In this document: in pieces, positions 51,492 to 60,159 of the stretch
Position numbering within the stretch: the stretch's first letter is position 1
Layout: each line of letters starts with the position of its first letter
Assembly: GCA_016235445.1 (NCBI GenBank)
Contig: JACRLB010000015.1
Span: 310,001-374,000 of the forward strand
DNA: 64,000 bases
Direction of reading: 5' to 3'
Origin: Chloroflexota bacterium
Lineage (GTDB): Bacteria; Chloroflexota; Anaerolineae; Anaerolineales; Villigracilaceae
The notes under the pieces: generated by a model
Databases searched by the model: none
Seen by the model: only the letters and a program-made list of their open reading frames with translations
What the model was told of the DNA's origin: nothing
Position numbers and translations under genes: made by a program

Positions 51492-52946
51492 ATGTCCAAA
51501 GCGAAATCAGATGCAAAAGATGAAAAAGCGTTGTTCGATGCGGGGGTAAAGGAATACAGCGCAGCCGGTCGTTATTATTACGATATTGGCTATAAACCAA
51601 CTGAAACCCAGGTGTTGGCGGCTTTTCGAATCACCCCGCAGGAGGGCGTTTCGTTTGAAGAAGCGGCCGCGGCTGTGGCGGCTGAATCCTCCTTCTCCAC
51701 ATGGACAACGGTCTGGTCCGATTATTTGGTGGATGCCTCCCGCTATTCTGCGCGCACGTATGAGATGAAACCCGTCCCCGGTCACCCAGACCAGATGATG
51801 GCTTACATCGCCTATCCGCTGGACCTGTTCGAAGAAGGCTCGATGGGCAACTTGATGTCTTCGCTCGTGGGCAACGTATTCGGCTTCAAGCCTTTGCGCG
51901 CTCTGCGCCTCGAAGACCTTTACTTCCCGCCTGCACTGCTCAGCACATTCCAGGGACCTCCGCATGGCATTCAAGTGGAGCGCGACCGCATGGACAAATA
52001 TGGCCGTCCCCTGCTCGGCGCGACGATGAAACCGAAACTTGGTCTTTCTGCCAAGAACTATGGGCGCGTGGTGTACGAAGCCCTGCGCGGCGGACTGGAC
52101 TTTACCAAAGACGATGAGAATATCACCTCCCAGCCTTTCATGCGCTGGCGCGACCGCTGTGAGTTCGTGATGAGTGCCGTCAAGCAGGCCGAGGCCGAAA
52201 CCGGCGAACGCAAGGGGCACTACCTCAACGTCACCGCCGGCGACATGGAAGAAATGTACGCCCGTGCCGAACTGGCAAAGGAACTCGGTTCGCGCATTAT
52301 CATGGTGGACTATCTCATCGTTGGCTTTACCGCATTCACATCCCTTTCCAAGTGGTGCCGCCGAAATGGAATGTTGCTCCACGCCCATCGCGCCATGCAC
52401 TCGGTTCTGGACCGCCAGCCGAATCACGGCATCAACTGGCGCGTGCTTGCCAAGATGTGCCGCATCGTCGGCGCGGATCACCTGCACAACGGCACGGTCG
52501 TGGGCAAACTCGAAGGCGACCGCGCCTCGACCATCGGTATCAACGAAATGATGCGCGAGACCCGCGTTGCCACGGTGGAACAATGCCCCGGCCATCACTT
52601 CGACCAGCCCTGGCTTTCCATGCCCGGCATGTTCCCAGTCGCTTCGGGGGGTATCCACGTTTGGCATATGCCGGAGCTTGTATCCATTTTTGGCGATGAA
52701 GTGATTCTGCAATTCGGAGGCGGGACGGTTGGTCATCCGTGGGGAAGCGCGGCGGGAGCCACTGCCAACCGCGTTGCGCTGGAAGCGGTTGTGCAGGCGC
52801 GCAACGAAGGCCGCAACCTGCTCGCCGAGGGCACAGACATTCTCAAATCTGCCGCAAAGCATAGCGGTGAACTGCGCGCCGCCATGGAAACCTGGAAGGA
52901 TATTACCTTCGACTACGAATCCGTGGACGCGCTCGAAAAGCCGTAG
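51492..52946 (+). CDS. rbcL: RuBisCO large subunit, Form I type
   Basis: A 484-residue large subunit that carboxylates ribulose-1,5-bisphosphate. Catalytic residues are intact: K180 and K182 in [14 protein letters not shown], carbamylated K206 with D208 and E209 in [11 protein letters not shown]299 in HAHRAMH, loop-6 K339 in [10 protein letters not shown], and [23 protein letters not shown] precedes the ATG. A small-subunit gene follows, separated by 93 bp that includes a weak CGCAAGAT/ACCTTGTG hairpin (52953-52970). This indicates Form I with RbcS rather than the small-subunit-free Form I-prime known from Chloroflexota; the exact clade needs a tree. Confidence 0.95.
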   Translation: MSKAKSDAKDEKALFDAGVKEYSAAGRYYYDIGYKPTETQVLAAFRITPQEGVSFEEAAAAVAAESSFSTWTTVWSDYLVDASRYSARTYEMKPVPGHPDQMMAYIAYPLDLFEEGSMGNLMSSLVGNVFGFKPLRALRLEDLYFPPALLSTFQGPPHGIQVERDRMDKYGRPLLGATMKPKLGLSAKNYGRVVYEALRGGLDFTKDDENITSQPFMRWRDRCEFVMSAVKQAEAETGERKGHYLNVTAGDMEEMYARAELAKELGSRIIMVDYLIVGFTAFTSLSKWCRRNGMLLHAHRAMHSVLDRQPNHGINWRVLAKMCRIVGADHLHNGTVVGKLEGDRASTIGINEMMRETRVATVEQCPGHHFDQPWLSMPGMFPVASGGIHVWHMPELVSIFGDEVILQFGGGTVGHPWGSAAGATANRVALEAVVQARNEGRNLLAEGTDILKSAAKHSGELRAAMETWKDITFDYESVDALEKP

Positions 52947-53039
52947 CCATACCGCAAGATTTACCTTGTGAATTGACTATTTTCATTCCAAGCCAAACGC
53001 AAAGTGAACTTTGCTGTACAAAACCGAGGAGCAATTGAA

Positions 53040-53339
53040 ATGAAAACTGAAACCTTTTCCTACCTTCCCACTTTTTCCCGTGAACAGATCGAAAAGCAGG
53101 TTCAATACTTTCTGAAAAACAACTGGGTGGTCGGCATCGAATATACCTCCCAGCCGAATCCATCCCTTGCATTTTGGGATTGGTGGAAACTGCCGCTGTT
53201 CAGCATGAAAGCTGTCAGTGAGATCATGGCAGAGATCGAAGCCTGCAAGGCGAATCACGCGAACTGCTTCATCCGCATTACCAGCTACGATAACGCCCGT
53301 CAAACCCAGGTGATGAGTTTCGTTGTACACAGACCTTAA
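53040..53339 (+). CDS. rbcS: RuBisCO small subunit
   Basis: A 99-residue small subunit: ETFSYLPTFSREQIEKQVQY, GIEYTSQPNPSLAFWDWWKL, then PLF and an ending SYDNARQTQVMSFVVHRP. It is compact, with a short loop between the first two strands and no C-terminal hairpin extension, as in proteobacterial/cyanobacterial IA/IB proteins. GIEYT and MSFVVHRP are closer to IC/ID proteins. It should cap the large-subunit octamer to L8S8. ATG 53040 has GAGGAG 10 bases upstream; a longer frame from 53004 is unlikely. Confidence 0.93.
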   Translation: MKTETFSYLPTFSREQIEKQVQYFLKNNWVVGIEYTSQPNPSLAFWDWWKLPLFSMKAVSEIMAEIEACKANHANCFIRITSYDNARQTQVMSFVVHRP

Positions 53340-53593
53340 GAGAGGGTTTCGTAACTCTTTTTTAGGGCACGAACAGCACGGATTAAACTGAAGTTCACGG
53401 AAGAAACCATAAAAAAGCCGCTCTTTTCCGTGTGCGAAGCGTCCGTGACATCCGTGTACAAAAGAAGGCGATAAGAACTTGAGAAACACTCTCTAACGGT
53501 CTCGCATATCCAAAAGAGACGTTGCGCGGGAGTTCCGTCGAATACCGCGCTTTTCATGCAAACAGACCTGTACGGTCTTAAGAAGGTGATCCC
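53340..53593. other. Spacer between rbcS and prk
   Basis: 254 bp without a recognised gene. Loose inverted sequence (GAGAGGGTTTCGTAACTC and GAGAAACACTCTC; TTCACGGAAGAAA with CTTTTCCGTG) suggests a folded or repeat-derived region. A new promoter for prk could lie here, but no clear consensus pair is seen. Confidence 0.4.
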
Positions 53594-54592
53594 ATGATCA
53601 AACAACGCCCAATCATCCTGGCGATAGTAGGAGACAGCGCTGCTGGAAAGAGCACCCTTACCAATGGCTTGGTTCAAATTCTAGGGGCAGACCGCGTCAC
53701 AGTCGTCTGCACCGACGACTATCACAAATATGACCGGCAGGAACGCGCACAGCTTGGCATCACGCCCCTGCATCCCGATTGCAATTACATGGATGTGTTG
53801 GAGCTTCACCTGGAGCGCCTGCATTACGGACAGCCTTTCCTCAAGCCGGTTTATGAGCATTCGAGCGGCACGCTGATTCGTCCGGAATACATTCGTCCGC
53901 GCGAATTTGTGATTGTGGAAGGCTTGCTCGGGTTTCATTCCGCCGTCATGCGCCAGTTCTATGACGTGAAGGTATTTCTGGACCCGCCGGAGGATATGAG
54001 AACGGCATGGAAGATCAAGCGCGATACCAGCAAACGCGGTTACAAACCCGAGCAGGTATTGGCTGAAATGAAAAAGCGCGAAGCAGATACGCTTAAATAC
54101 ATCCGTCCCCAGCGCGAACATGCGGATATCGTTGTCCGCTTTCACCCGGATGAGGGCGTGAAACCGCAGGATGCCGGGCCGAACCTCAATGTTCAACTCG
54201 TTCTGCGTCCGACGATTCCACACCCAGACCTGACCTACCTGATCGAGGGAACGCATCATGCCCCGACCGATATCCGTCTGCGGCTTGGACGCGATGGCGG
54301 CCGCCCGGTGGATTTTCTCGAAATTGCCGGCAACGTGAACGCAGACAACGCCAAAAGACTCGAAGATGCAATTTGGCAGCACCTGCCCGACCTGCGCCCC
54401 GTGCGCGAAGATCAGTTCGGCGATTACCAGGACCGACTGGAAGTGAAGCACAGCCATCCGCTGGCCCTTTCGCAATTGTTGATCACCTATCACTTACTGC
54501 GCAAGTACAGCAACCTTGCGCAGATTCCCATGGCGCCGCCGGTGGCCGCGTTGAGCCGCTTGCAGACGAGTCCTTCGGCTGATTCGGAATAG
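53594..54592 (+). CDS. prk: Phosphoribulokinase
   Basis: A 332-residue P-loop kinase that makes ribulose-1,5-bisphosphate for RuBisCO. P-loop GDSAAGKST at 13-21, CTDDYHKYDRQER, PVYEHSSGTLIRPEYIRP and VIVEGLLGFHSA match the PRK/uridine-kinase superfamily, and the position two genes after rbcL supports PRK over uridine kinase. AAGAAGGTGATCCC precedes the ATG. Confidence 0.9.
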   Translation: MIKQRPIILAIVGDSAAGKSTLTNGLVQILGADRVTVVCTDDYHKYDRQERAQLGITPLHPDCNYMDVLELHLERLHYGQPFLKPVYEHSSGTLIRPEYIRPREFVIVEGLLGFHSAVMRQFYDVKVFLDPPEDMRTAWKIKRDTSKRGYKPEQVLAEMKKREADTLKYIRPQREHADIVVRFHPDEGVKPQDAGPNLNVQLVLRPTIPHPDLTYLIEGTHHAPTDIRLRLGRDGGRPVDFLEIAGNVNADNAKRLEDAIWQHLPDLRPVREDQFGDYQDRLEVKHSHPLALSQLLITYHLLRKYSNLAQIPMAPPVAALSRLQTSPSADSE

Positions 54593-54625
54593 CGGTATCA
54601 ATTTTCAGCGAAGAAAAAAACCTTG

Positions 54626-54723
54626 CTGTCGTACATCTCTCTCGTAAAAACCCTAAAGGTCTTTTTGGATTATCGGGTATTTACGAAGGGCAGGCAGACC
54701 TTTAGGGTTTCGTGTGCGGCTTT
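54626..54723. mobile_element. Inverted-repeat element family B, copy 3 (diverged ends)
   Basis: Inverted relative to copy 2: CGTACATCTCTCTCGTAAAA, AACCCTAAAGGTCTTT, then TTTACGAAGGGCAGGCAGAC and TTTAGGGTTTCGTG. The ends have drifted (CTGTCGTAC, GTGTGCGG). Near-identical 18-base flanks (TTTCAGCGAAGAAAAA type) border it. Confidence 0.68.
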
Positions 54724-54801
54724 CAGTGAAGAAAAATTTAATTTGGGTGAATCAGTTGTCAGCGCGGCAGGATGCGAGAAGTCCATCGAAAAGGATTAAG
54801 C

Positions 54802-55827
54802 ATGAGCGATGAATATGACGTCACAATAATTGGCGCGGGGCCGGTGGGTCTGTTCGCCGCATTTTATGCAGGGATGCGAAATCTCAAAACGCTGGTGCTC
54901 GAAGCATTGCCGAGGCCGGGCGGTCAGATTACTGCGCTGTATCCTGAAAAATATATTTATGATGTGGGCGGCTTTCCTGCCATTTTGGGGCGCGACCTGG
55001 TGACGGAGCTTTATAAACAAGCGGGACAGTTCGGCGCAGATTTCAAATTCAACGAGCGCGTGGAATCTTTGGAGATGCTGGAGCCTGGGCATTTGAAGTT
55101 GACCACAACGGAAGCCGCGTATTCGAGCAAGACTGTTATCATTGCCGCGGGCATCGGCGCGTTTCAACCGAACCGACTCAACGTGGCGGGCGCGGCGGAA
55201 CTCGAAGGGAAGGGGGTTTCGTATGTGGTGCGCGAGCGCGAGAAATTTTTGGGGCGGCGCCTGCTGGTGATTGGCGGCGGCGATACGGCTGTGGATTGGT
55301 CGCTGGAGCTTCGCAATTGGGCCAGCGAGGTGACGTTGATCCATCGCCTCGATTATTTCGAGGCGCATCAGCGCAGTGTGATTGCCTTGTACGATTCGCA
55401 GGTGAACGTGCATACGCAAAACGAATTGGTAGGCATTTCCGGGAAGGACGCGGTGGAACGCGCCGTGATCCGTGATAATGTTACCGGCGATGAACGCACG
55501 CTGGATGTGGATGATATTCTGGTTTGCATCGGCTTTCGCGCCGACCTGGGGCCCATCAGCCAGTGGGGGCTTAATTTGGAGGGACGCAAGGTTTCGGTCA
55601 ACCGACAGGCAGAGACCTCGATGCCCGGCGTTTATGCAATCGGGGATATTGCGTATCCGCAGGATGGCGTCAGCATGAATTTGATTGCCTACGGGTTTGG
55701 TCAGGCCACATTGGCGGTGGGGCACGCCAGTCATTTCATCCACCCGAAAGAGCGCGTAACGCACGGGCACAGCAGTCAGCGCAAGGGAATGAAGTACGCG
55801 CCCACACCCGGTTCCGCGCAGTCGTAA
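54802..55827 (+). CDS. Ferredoxin-NADP+ reductase, thioredoxin-reductase-like type
   Basis: A 341-residue flavoprotein with FAD motif IIGAGPVGLFAAFYAG (9-24), GGQITALYPEKYIYDVGGFP, NADPH motif VIGGGDTAVDW and the C-terminal AIGDIAYPQDGVSMNLIAYG. It lacks the CXXC of thioredoxin reductases, which marks TrxR-like ferredoxin-NADP reductases. It could balance reduced ferredoxin and NADPH for CO2 fixation. ATG 54802 follows AAAGGATTAAG. It lies inside the Calvin cluster, which is unusual enough to suggest a functional link. Confidence 0.9.
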   Translation: MSDEYDVTIIGAGPVGLFAAFYAGMRNLKTLVLEALPRPGGQITALYPEKYIYDVGGFPAILGRDLVTELYKQAGQFGADFKFNERVESLEMLEPGHLKLTTTEAAYSSKTVIIAAGIGAFQPNRLNVAGAAELEGKGVSYVVREREKFLGRRLLVIGGGDTAVDWSLELRNWASEVTLIHRLDYFEAHQRSVIALYDSQVNVHTQNELVGISGKDAVERAVIRDNVTGDERTLDVDDILVCIGFRADLGPISQWGLNLEGRKVSVNRQAETSMPGVYAIGDIAYPQDGVSMNLIAYGFGQATLAVGHASHFIHPKERVTHGHSSQRKGMKYAPTPGSAQS

Positions 55828-55866
55828 GTCAAATTGCCAATTTGACTTACAAAGAAGGAGCAACAC

Positions 55867-56889
55867 ATGCCAGAAAGACCACAACGAAATTTATCGCTGG
55901 AATTGGTACGCGCCACCGAAGCCGCCGCGCTTGTGGCCGCGCGTTACCGCGACCTCAATAAATTGGACTCCGCGAATTCCGCCGCTACCCATGCCATGCG
56001 GCTTGTTTTGCAAACCATTGACATGGATGGCGTCATCATCACTGGCGAAGGCGAAAAACATAACACCCCCATTCTCTTTCACGGCGAGATGGTCGGCACC
56101 GGCCATCCGCCCGCCGTGGATGTGGCCGCTGACCCAATCGAAGGCACACCATCCCGTTCGCTCGGACGCCCAAATACGCTATCCCTCGCCGCCCTCGCCG
56201 AACGCTGGAGTCTGTGGGACCCCGGCCCCAGCATCTATGTGGAGGAGATCGTGGTCGGCTCTGCGGCACGCGACGCCATTGATTTGAATCTCAGCGCAAC
56301 CAAAAACCTGCAACAGATCGCCGAGGCGCTGAAATGCAAAGTCAGCGACCTGAACGTTTTTGTTCTCGACAAACCCCGCCACGAAAATTTGATCCGTGAA
56401 TTGAACGAAGCCGGCGCGCGGGTGAAGATCAACTCTGGCGGTTTCATCGTCGGCGCAATTCTCGCGGCCATGCCCGGCACCGGCGTGGATGTGATGATGA
56501 GCATCGGGCGCGCCTCCGAATCCGTTCTCGCCGCCTGCGCCGTCAAAGCAGTGGATGGCGGAATGCAAGTCCGCCGCGCGCCGCAAAGTGACGATGAAAT
56601 GAAGCGCGTGCAAGCCGCGATGGGAAAACGAGCCGCTCAGACTTTAAGTGGGGCTGATCTCTGCAAATCTGACGATGTTTTCTTCGCCGCCACAGGCATC
56701 ACCGACGGCGCACTTCTGCGCGGAGTGGATTTCCAACGCGACGGCGTAACCACCGAAAGCCTGGTGATGCGTGCGCGTTCCGGCACGATCCGCTATGTGC
56801 GCGCCCTTCATCAACTGGATAAACTCATGCGCTTCAGTCAAATTGATTACACCGGCGATCATAAAGAAAAGGCGGAAAACCATGGTTAA
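55867..56889 (+). CDS. Second GlpX-like protein with altered catalytic positions
   Basis: A 340-residue GlpX homologue, collinear with 50415-51437. The positions equal to E. coli GlpX D33 and D61 are changed: N37 in SANSAATHAMR instead of DGAAV, and H65-N66 in GEGEKHNTPIL instead of GEGxKDEAP. E61, ADPIEGT and the Glu in GRASESV remain. It may be inactive on FBP, have a new substrate such as SBP, or regulate the other copy. AAAGAAGGAGCAACAC is a strong ribosome site and its end overlaps rpe by eight bases, so it is expressed with the cluster. Confidence 0.85.
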   Translation: MPERPQRNLSLELVRATEAAALVAARYRDLNKLDSANSAATHAMRLVLQTIDMDGVIITGEGEKHNTPILFHGEMVGTGHPPAVDVAADPIEGTPSRSLGRPNTLSLAALAERWSLWDPGPSIYVEEIVVGSAARDAIDLNLSATKNLQQIAEALKCKVSDLNVFVLDKPRHENLIRELNEAGARVKINSGGFIVGAILAAMPGTGVDVMMSIGRASESVLAACAVKAVDGGMQVRRAPQSDDEMKRVQAAMGKRAAQTLSGADLCKSDDVFFAATGITDGALLRGVDFQRDGVTTESLVMRARSGTIRYVRALHQLDKLMRFSQIDYTGDHKEKAENHG

Positions 56890-57547
56890 ACTGGCCCCCT
56901 CCATTCTTGCCGCAAATTTTGCCCGCCTCGAAGATCACGCCCGCGAAGCCGTCACCGCCGGGGCAGAGTGGTTGCACATCGACGTGATGGATGGCCACTT
57001 CGTCCCCAACATCAGCATCGGCCCGCTCATCGTGGAAGCCTTGCGTCCGCTGAAAAAAGAGACAGGCATCCTGCTCGACGTGCATTTGATGATCGAACAA
57101 CCCGAGCGGTACATTGCCGATTTTGTAAAAGCCGGCGCAGATATTGTCACCGTGCATGTGGAAACCTGCCCGCATTTGCATCGAACCATCAGCCACATCA
57201 AGGAACTGGGCGCGAAGGCGGGCGTCACGTTGAACCCATCCACCCCGCTCGGCACGCTCGAAGAAATTTTAGCGGATGCAGACCTGGCGCTGATTATGTC
57301 CGTCAACCCCGGCTTCGGCGGCCAGAAATATATTCCATCCTCTACGGCAAAAATCCGCCGCCTGCGCCAGATGCTGGATGCCATTGCCTCGAAAGCCTTT
57401 CTCGAAGTGGATGGGGGAGTCTATGCCGGGAACGCCGCTGAAATCGTCCACGCGGGAGCAGATGTACTGGTAGCTGGAAGCGCAATCTTCGGCGGAACGA
57501 AATCGGTCGCCGAGAATATATCCGCATTGCGAAGCGCGTCCAGGTAG
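56882..57547 (+). CDS. rpe: Ribulose-phosphate 3-epimerase
   Basis: A 221-residue TIM-barrel epimerase (xylulose-5-P to ribulose-5-P). Seen: KLAPSILAANFARL, HIDVMDGHFVPNISIGP, DVHLMIEQPERYI, VTLNPSTPLGTLEEIL, LIMSVNPGFGGQKYIPSST and EVDGGVYAGNAAEIV. The start at 56882 lies within the end of the second glpX; a longer upstream frame is a shadow. It regenerates the substrate of phosphoribulokinase. A spacer of CCAATTCTCCAATTCTCC-type simple repeat follows. Confidence 0.95.
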   Translation: MVKLAPSILAANFARLEDHAREAVTAGAEWLHIDVMDGHFVPNISIGPLIVEALRPLKKETGILLDVHLMIEQPERYIADFVKAGADIVTVHVETCPHLHRTISHIKELGAKAGVTLNPSTPLGTLEEILADADLALIMSVNPGFGGQKYIPSSTAKIRRLRQMLDAIASKAFLEVDGGVYAGNAAEIVHAGADVLVAGSAIFGGTKSVAENISALRSASR

Positions 57548-57613
57548 CTGTGGAGTCCCCAATCCCCAATTCTCCAATTCTCCAATCTCTAATCTCTAAT
57601 TCCCCCCCTCCCC

Positions 57614-58564
57614 TTAAATCGCCCACTCCTTCTTTTTCACATTCATCTCTTTTGCAATCTCCGCCGCGAGGCGGGCGTTGTTGAGGAGTAAAGCTATGTT
57701 GGCTTTGAGCGATTTGCCTTTGGTCAATTCGTTGATGCGACTTAATAAAAATGGAGTCAACCCCTGCCCGTGGATTCCCTGCCCGATGGCCTCGGCAGAC
57801 GCTTTGGCAATCATCGGCTCCAACTTGGACTTTGAAATTGATTCTTTTTCTGGAATAGGGTTCGCCACGAGGACACCGCCCCTCATGCCTAAATTCCAAT
57901 GGGCTTTGGCAAACTCTGCAATCTCTTCGGGAGAGTCGAGGCGGGCGCTGACGCCCAGCCCGCTTTCGCGGGAGTAGAAGGCGGGGAATTCGTCCGTCTG
58001 GTAGCCGATGACGGGCACGCCCATCGTTTCAAGGTATTCGAGTGTGGCGGGCAGATCCAAAATTGCTTTCGCGCCAGCGCAGACGACGATGGTGGGAATC
58101 TCTGCGAGCGAGCGCAAGTCGGTTGAAATATCGAAAGCTGATTCTTTGTGTACGCCGCCGATGCCGCCCGTGGCGAAGACTTTGATGCCCGCCATGTTTG
58201 CGGCGAACATCGTCCCTGCCACTGTGGTGCCGCCGTCCAGTTTTTTGACAATGGCGGTGGCGAAGTCTCGGTGGCTTACTTTCGCGAAGCGCCCTGTGGG
58301 TAGCGTGGAGTCTGATTCCGCGTCAGCGAGCCGAATCAGTTCCAAGTCCGAGAGACCGATGCGGATCTTTCCATCCAACAAGGCGATGGTGGCGGGAGTC
58401 GCGCCGTTGTCACGCACTTGTTTTTCCATATCCCGCGCGAGTTGTAAATTTTGCGGGTGGGGCAGGCCGTGGGTGATGACGGTGGATTCGAGGGCAACAA
58501 TCGGCGCGCCCATGTTGAGCGCGCGTGTGATTTCGGGGGAGAGTTGAAAGTTGGGATGTTTCAT
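57614..58564 (-). CDS. psuG: Pseudouridine-5'-phosphate glycosidase
   Basis: A 316-residue PsuG that splits pseudouridine 5'-phosphate to uracil and ribose 5-phosphate. Seen: GAPIVALESTVITHGLPHPQ, ATIALLDGKIRIGLS, KVSHRDFATAIVKKLDGGTT, VFATGGIGGVHKESAFDIST and VCAGAKAILDLPATLEYLET. The family length (about 300-310) fits. No PsuK kinase is adjacent. Its start overlaps the stop of the SPFH-like gene upstream on this strand, so it is the last gene of that operon. Confidence 0.94.
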   Translation of the reverse strand: MKHPNFQLSPEITRALNMGAPIVALESTVITHGLPHPQNLQLARDMEKQVRDNGATPATIALLDGKIRIGLSDLELIRLADAESDSTLPTGRFAKVSHRDFATAIVKKLDGGTTVAGTMFAANMAGIKVFATGGIGGVHKESAFDISTDLRSLAEIPTIVVCAGAKAILDLPATLEYLETMGVPVIGYQTDEFPAFYSRESGLGVSARLDSPEEIAEFAKAHWNLGMRGGVLVANPIPEKESISKSKLEPMIAKASAEAIGQGIHGQGLTPFLLSRINELTKGKSLKANIALLLNNARLAAEIAKEMNVKKKEWAI

Positions 58565-60159
58565 GGGGTGTGTTTTACGTAGTGGTAGGTGAGGTGGCCG
58601 ACATCGTGCAGGGCTTTTTCGATGCGTTCAAGGTCGGTCTGTTTTTCGAATTCAGGTTTGTTTTCGTTTTGAATCAAGAGCCTGGCGGCGAGCAGTTCTT
58701 TGTGGAAGGCTTTTAAGATTTCGACTGCAATACTGCGCGCGTCTTTTTTATTTGTGGCGTGTTCGGTGATGAGCTGGTAGGCAAAGAGCGGGTCTACCAC
58801 GTCTGGGCTGGCGGCAATCATTTGTTCGAGTTCCTTTTTTTCTTTGTTGCTGAGTTTGGAGATCGAGGTTGTTTTTTCATAATTTGAGATGATGATATCG
58901 CCGATCAGTTGCAGAAGTTCTTCCATTTCGTGCTTTTTCTTCGAGCGTTCGAAAGCGCCGCGTTTCTTTGCGTTTTCGCGGGCAAGATTCCATGCGTCCT
59001 TGTGATTGTCGAGGATCAGGTTGTTCGGCAAATGCCAGGCGCCGATATCGATCCAGTCTATGGCCACGCCAATGCTGGCGGCTTTTTTCTTGAATTCCGG
59101 GCTGAAGAATTGGGCGGTGATCTTCGAGCGGGATTCGAAATTGGGCGGGCGGGCTTCCTTTTTGTCGCTGGCCTGGGTTTGAGCGCCGGTCATTTCCACG
59201 CGCATCTGGGCGATGGTCTCTTCGTTGTTCGTGATCTGGTCCGTTTCCTTTTGGCTGATGCTGGCAAGGATTTCGTTTAAAGTGTGGGAGGTGATCAGGT
59301 TTTCCAACTCCGAAACGACGAGCGGCACCACGGTGGTATCCCAGGGGAAGGGGATGCCAATGGCGCTGGAAGGTTCTGGCGTAATCAAGGCCTGGTTGTA
59401 GACCAGCGCGCGCACGGCTTTTTCATCGAAGAAATAGGCGTCGTTTTCATCCTGGTCGCTTTCGTTATTCTGTTTACGCAGAATGCTGAAGATAATCTTG
59501 ATGCCCTGCGCCTCCAGCGGGATGCCGTCTTTGGTGCGGGATTTGACAGGCAGGCCGCTGACGAACTGGTCGCGCAGGTTGATGATGGCGTATTCGCGTT
59601 TGCCCACTTCATCGTGCCTGCCGATCTCACGGATGCGTTCGAACCTGCCGAGTTTCCACGGCTCGTTGCGCGGATGGATGATCTCCGGTTCACCGTCCAC
59701 TTTTTCGAGCAGGGCCACGTTATCCAAATTGACCTGAATCGAGCCTGGCCCACCGATGAGGATGATGGAAGACCTTTCATCCCCTGCGGGGATTTTGCCT
59801 TCGCGGATGGTGATGCGCTCGTGCCCGTAGCCGAAGGTGACTTCTTCCAGAAAATCAGATGCGAGGTCTTCATCGTGCAGTTCGTAAATATCGTCGAGGT
59901 ATTGGGCGGCCATCCTCCGCGCAAGGTTGTAGATGACGATCAGCAGGGGAATATATTTAATGAAGCTCATGACCATGATGATGATCCTGTGCATGTCTTC
60001 CTGGGCAAAGAAAACATTCAGGAGCATCGCCGCGCCGCTTAGCAGGAACCAGATTGCAACCATGGCAATACTGCGCCATTTATTCCTGAATTCCACATTC
60101 TTGTCTGTCAGGCCAAAGAGCTGGGCGGCAAGCCTGGCGCGCTGGGCGTTTCTGCTCAT
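58561..60159 (-). CDS. SPFH/band-7-like membrane protein 1
   Basis: A 532-residue protein. Two membrane spans at about 30-51 and 60-80 are followed by an SPFH-like beta-rich domain (about 120-240; SSIILIGGPGSIQVNLDNVA, then SRTKDGIPLEAQGIKIIFSI) and a long charged helical C-terminus, probably coiled coil. SPFH proteins form membrane-bound rings or caps. It overlaps the next upstream gene by four bases (60156-60159) and psuG by four, so all three are cotranscribed. Specific function unknown. Confidence 0.72.
   Translation of the reverse strand: MSRNAQRARLAAQLFGLTDKNVEFRNKWRSIAMVAIWFLLSGAAMLLNVFFAQEDMHRIIIMVMSFIKYIPLLIVIYNLARRMAAQYLDDIYELHDEDLASDFLEEVTFGYGHERITIREGKIPAGDERSSIILIGGPGSIQVNLDNVALLEKVDGEPEIIHPRNEPWKLGRFERIREIGRHDEVGKREYAIINLRDQFVSGLPVKSRTKDGIPLEAQGIKIIFSILRKQNNESDQDENDAYFFDEKAVRALVYNQALITPEPSSAIGIPFPWDTTVVPLVVSELENLITSHTLNEILASISQKETDQITNNEETIAQMRVEMTGAQTQASDKKEARPPNFESRSKITAQFFSPEFKKKAASIGVAIDWIDIGAWHLPNNLILDNHKDAWNLARENAKKRGAFERSKKKHEMEELLQLIGDIIISNYEKTTSISKLSNKEKKELEQMIAASPDVVDPLFAYQLITEHATNKKDARSIAVEILKAFHKELLAARLLIQNENKPEFEKQTDLERIEKALHDVGHLTYHYVKHTP

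Noticed and set aside
51507-52862. A 451-codon open frame antisense to rbcL
   Set aside because: It lies fully opposite a gene with every RuBisCO motif; its composition (His- and Arg-rich, no motif) is that of a shadow frame in GC-skewed codons.
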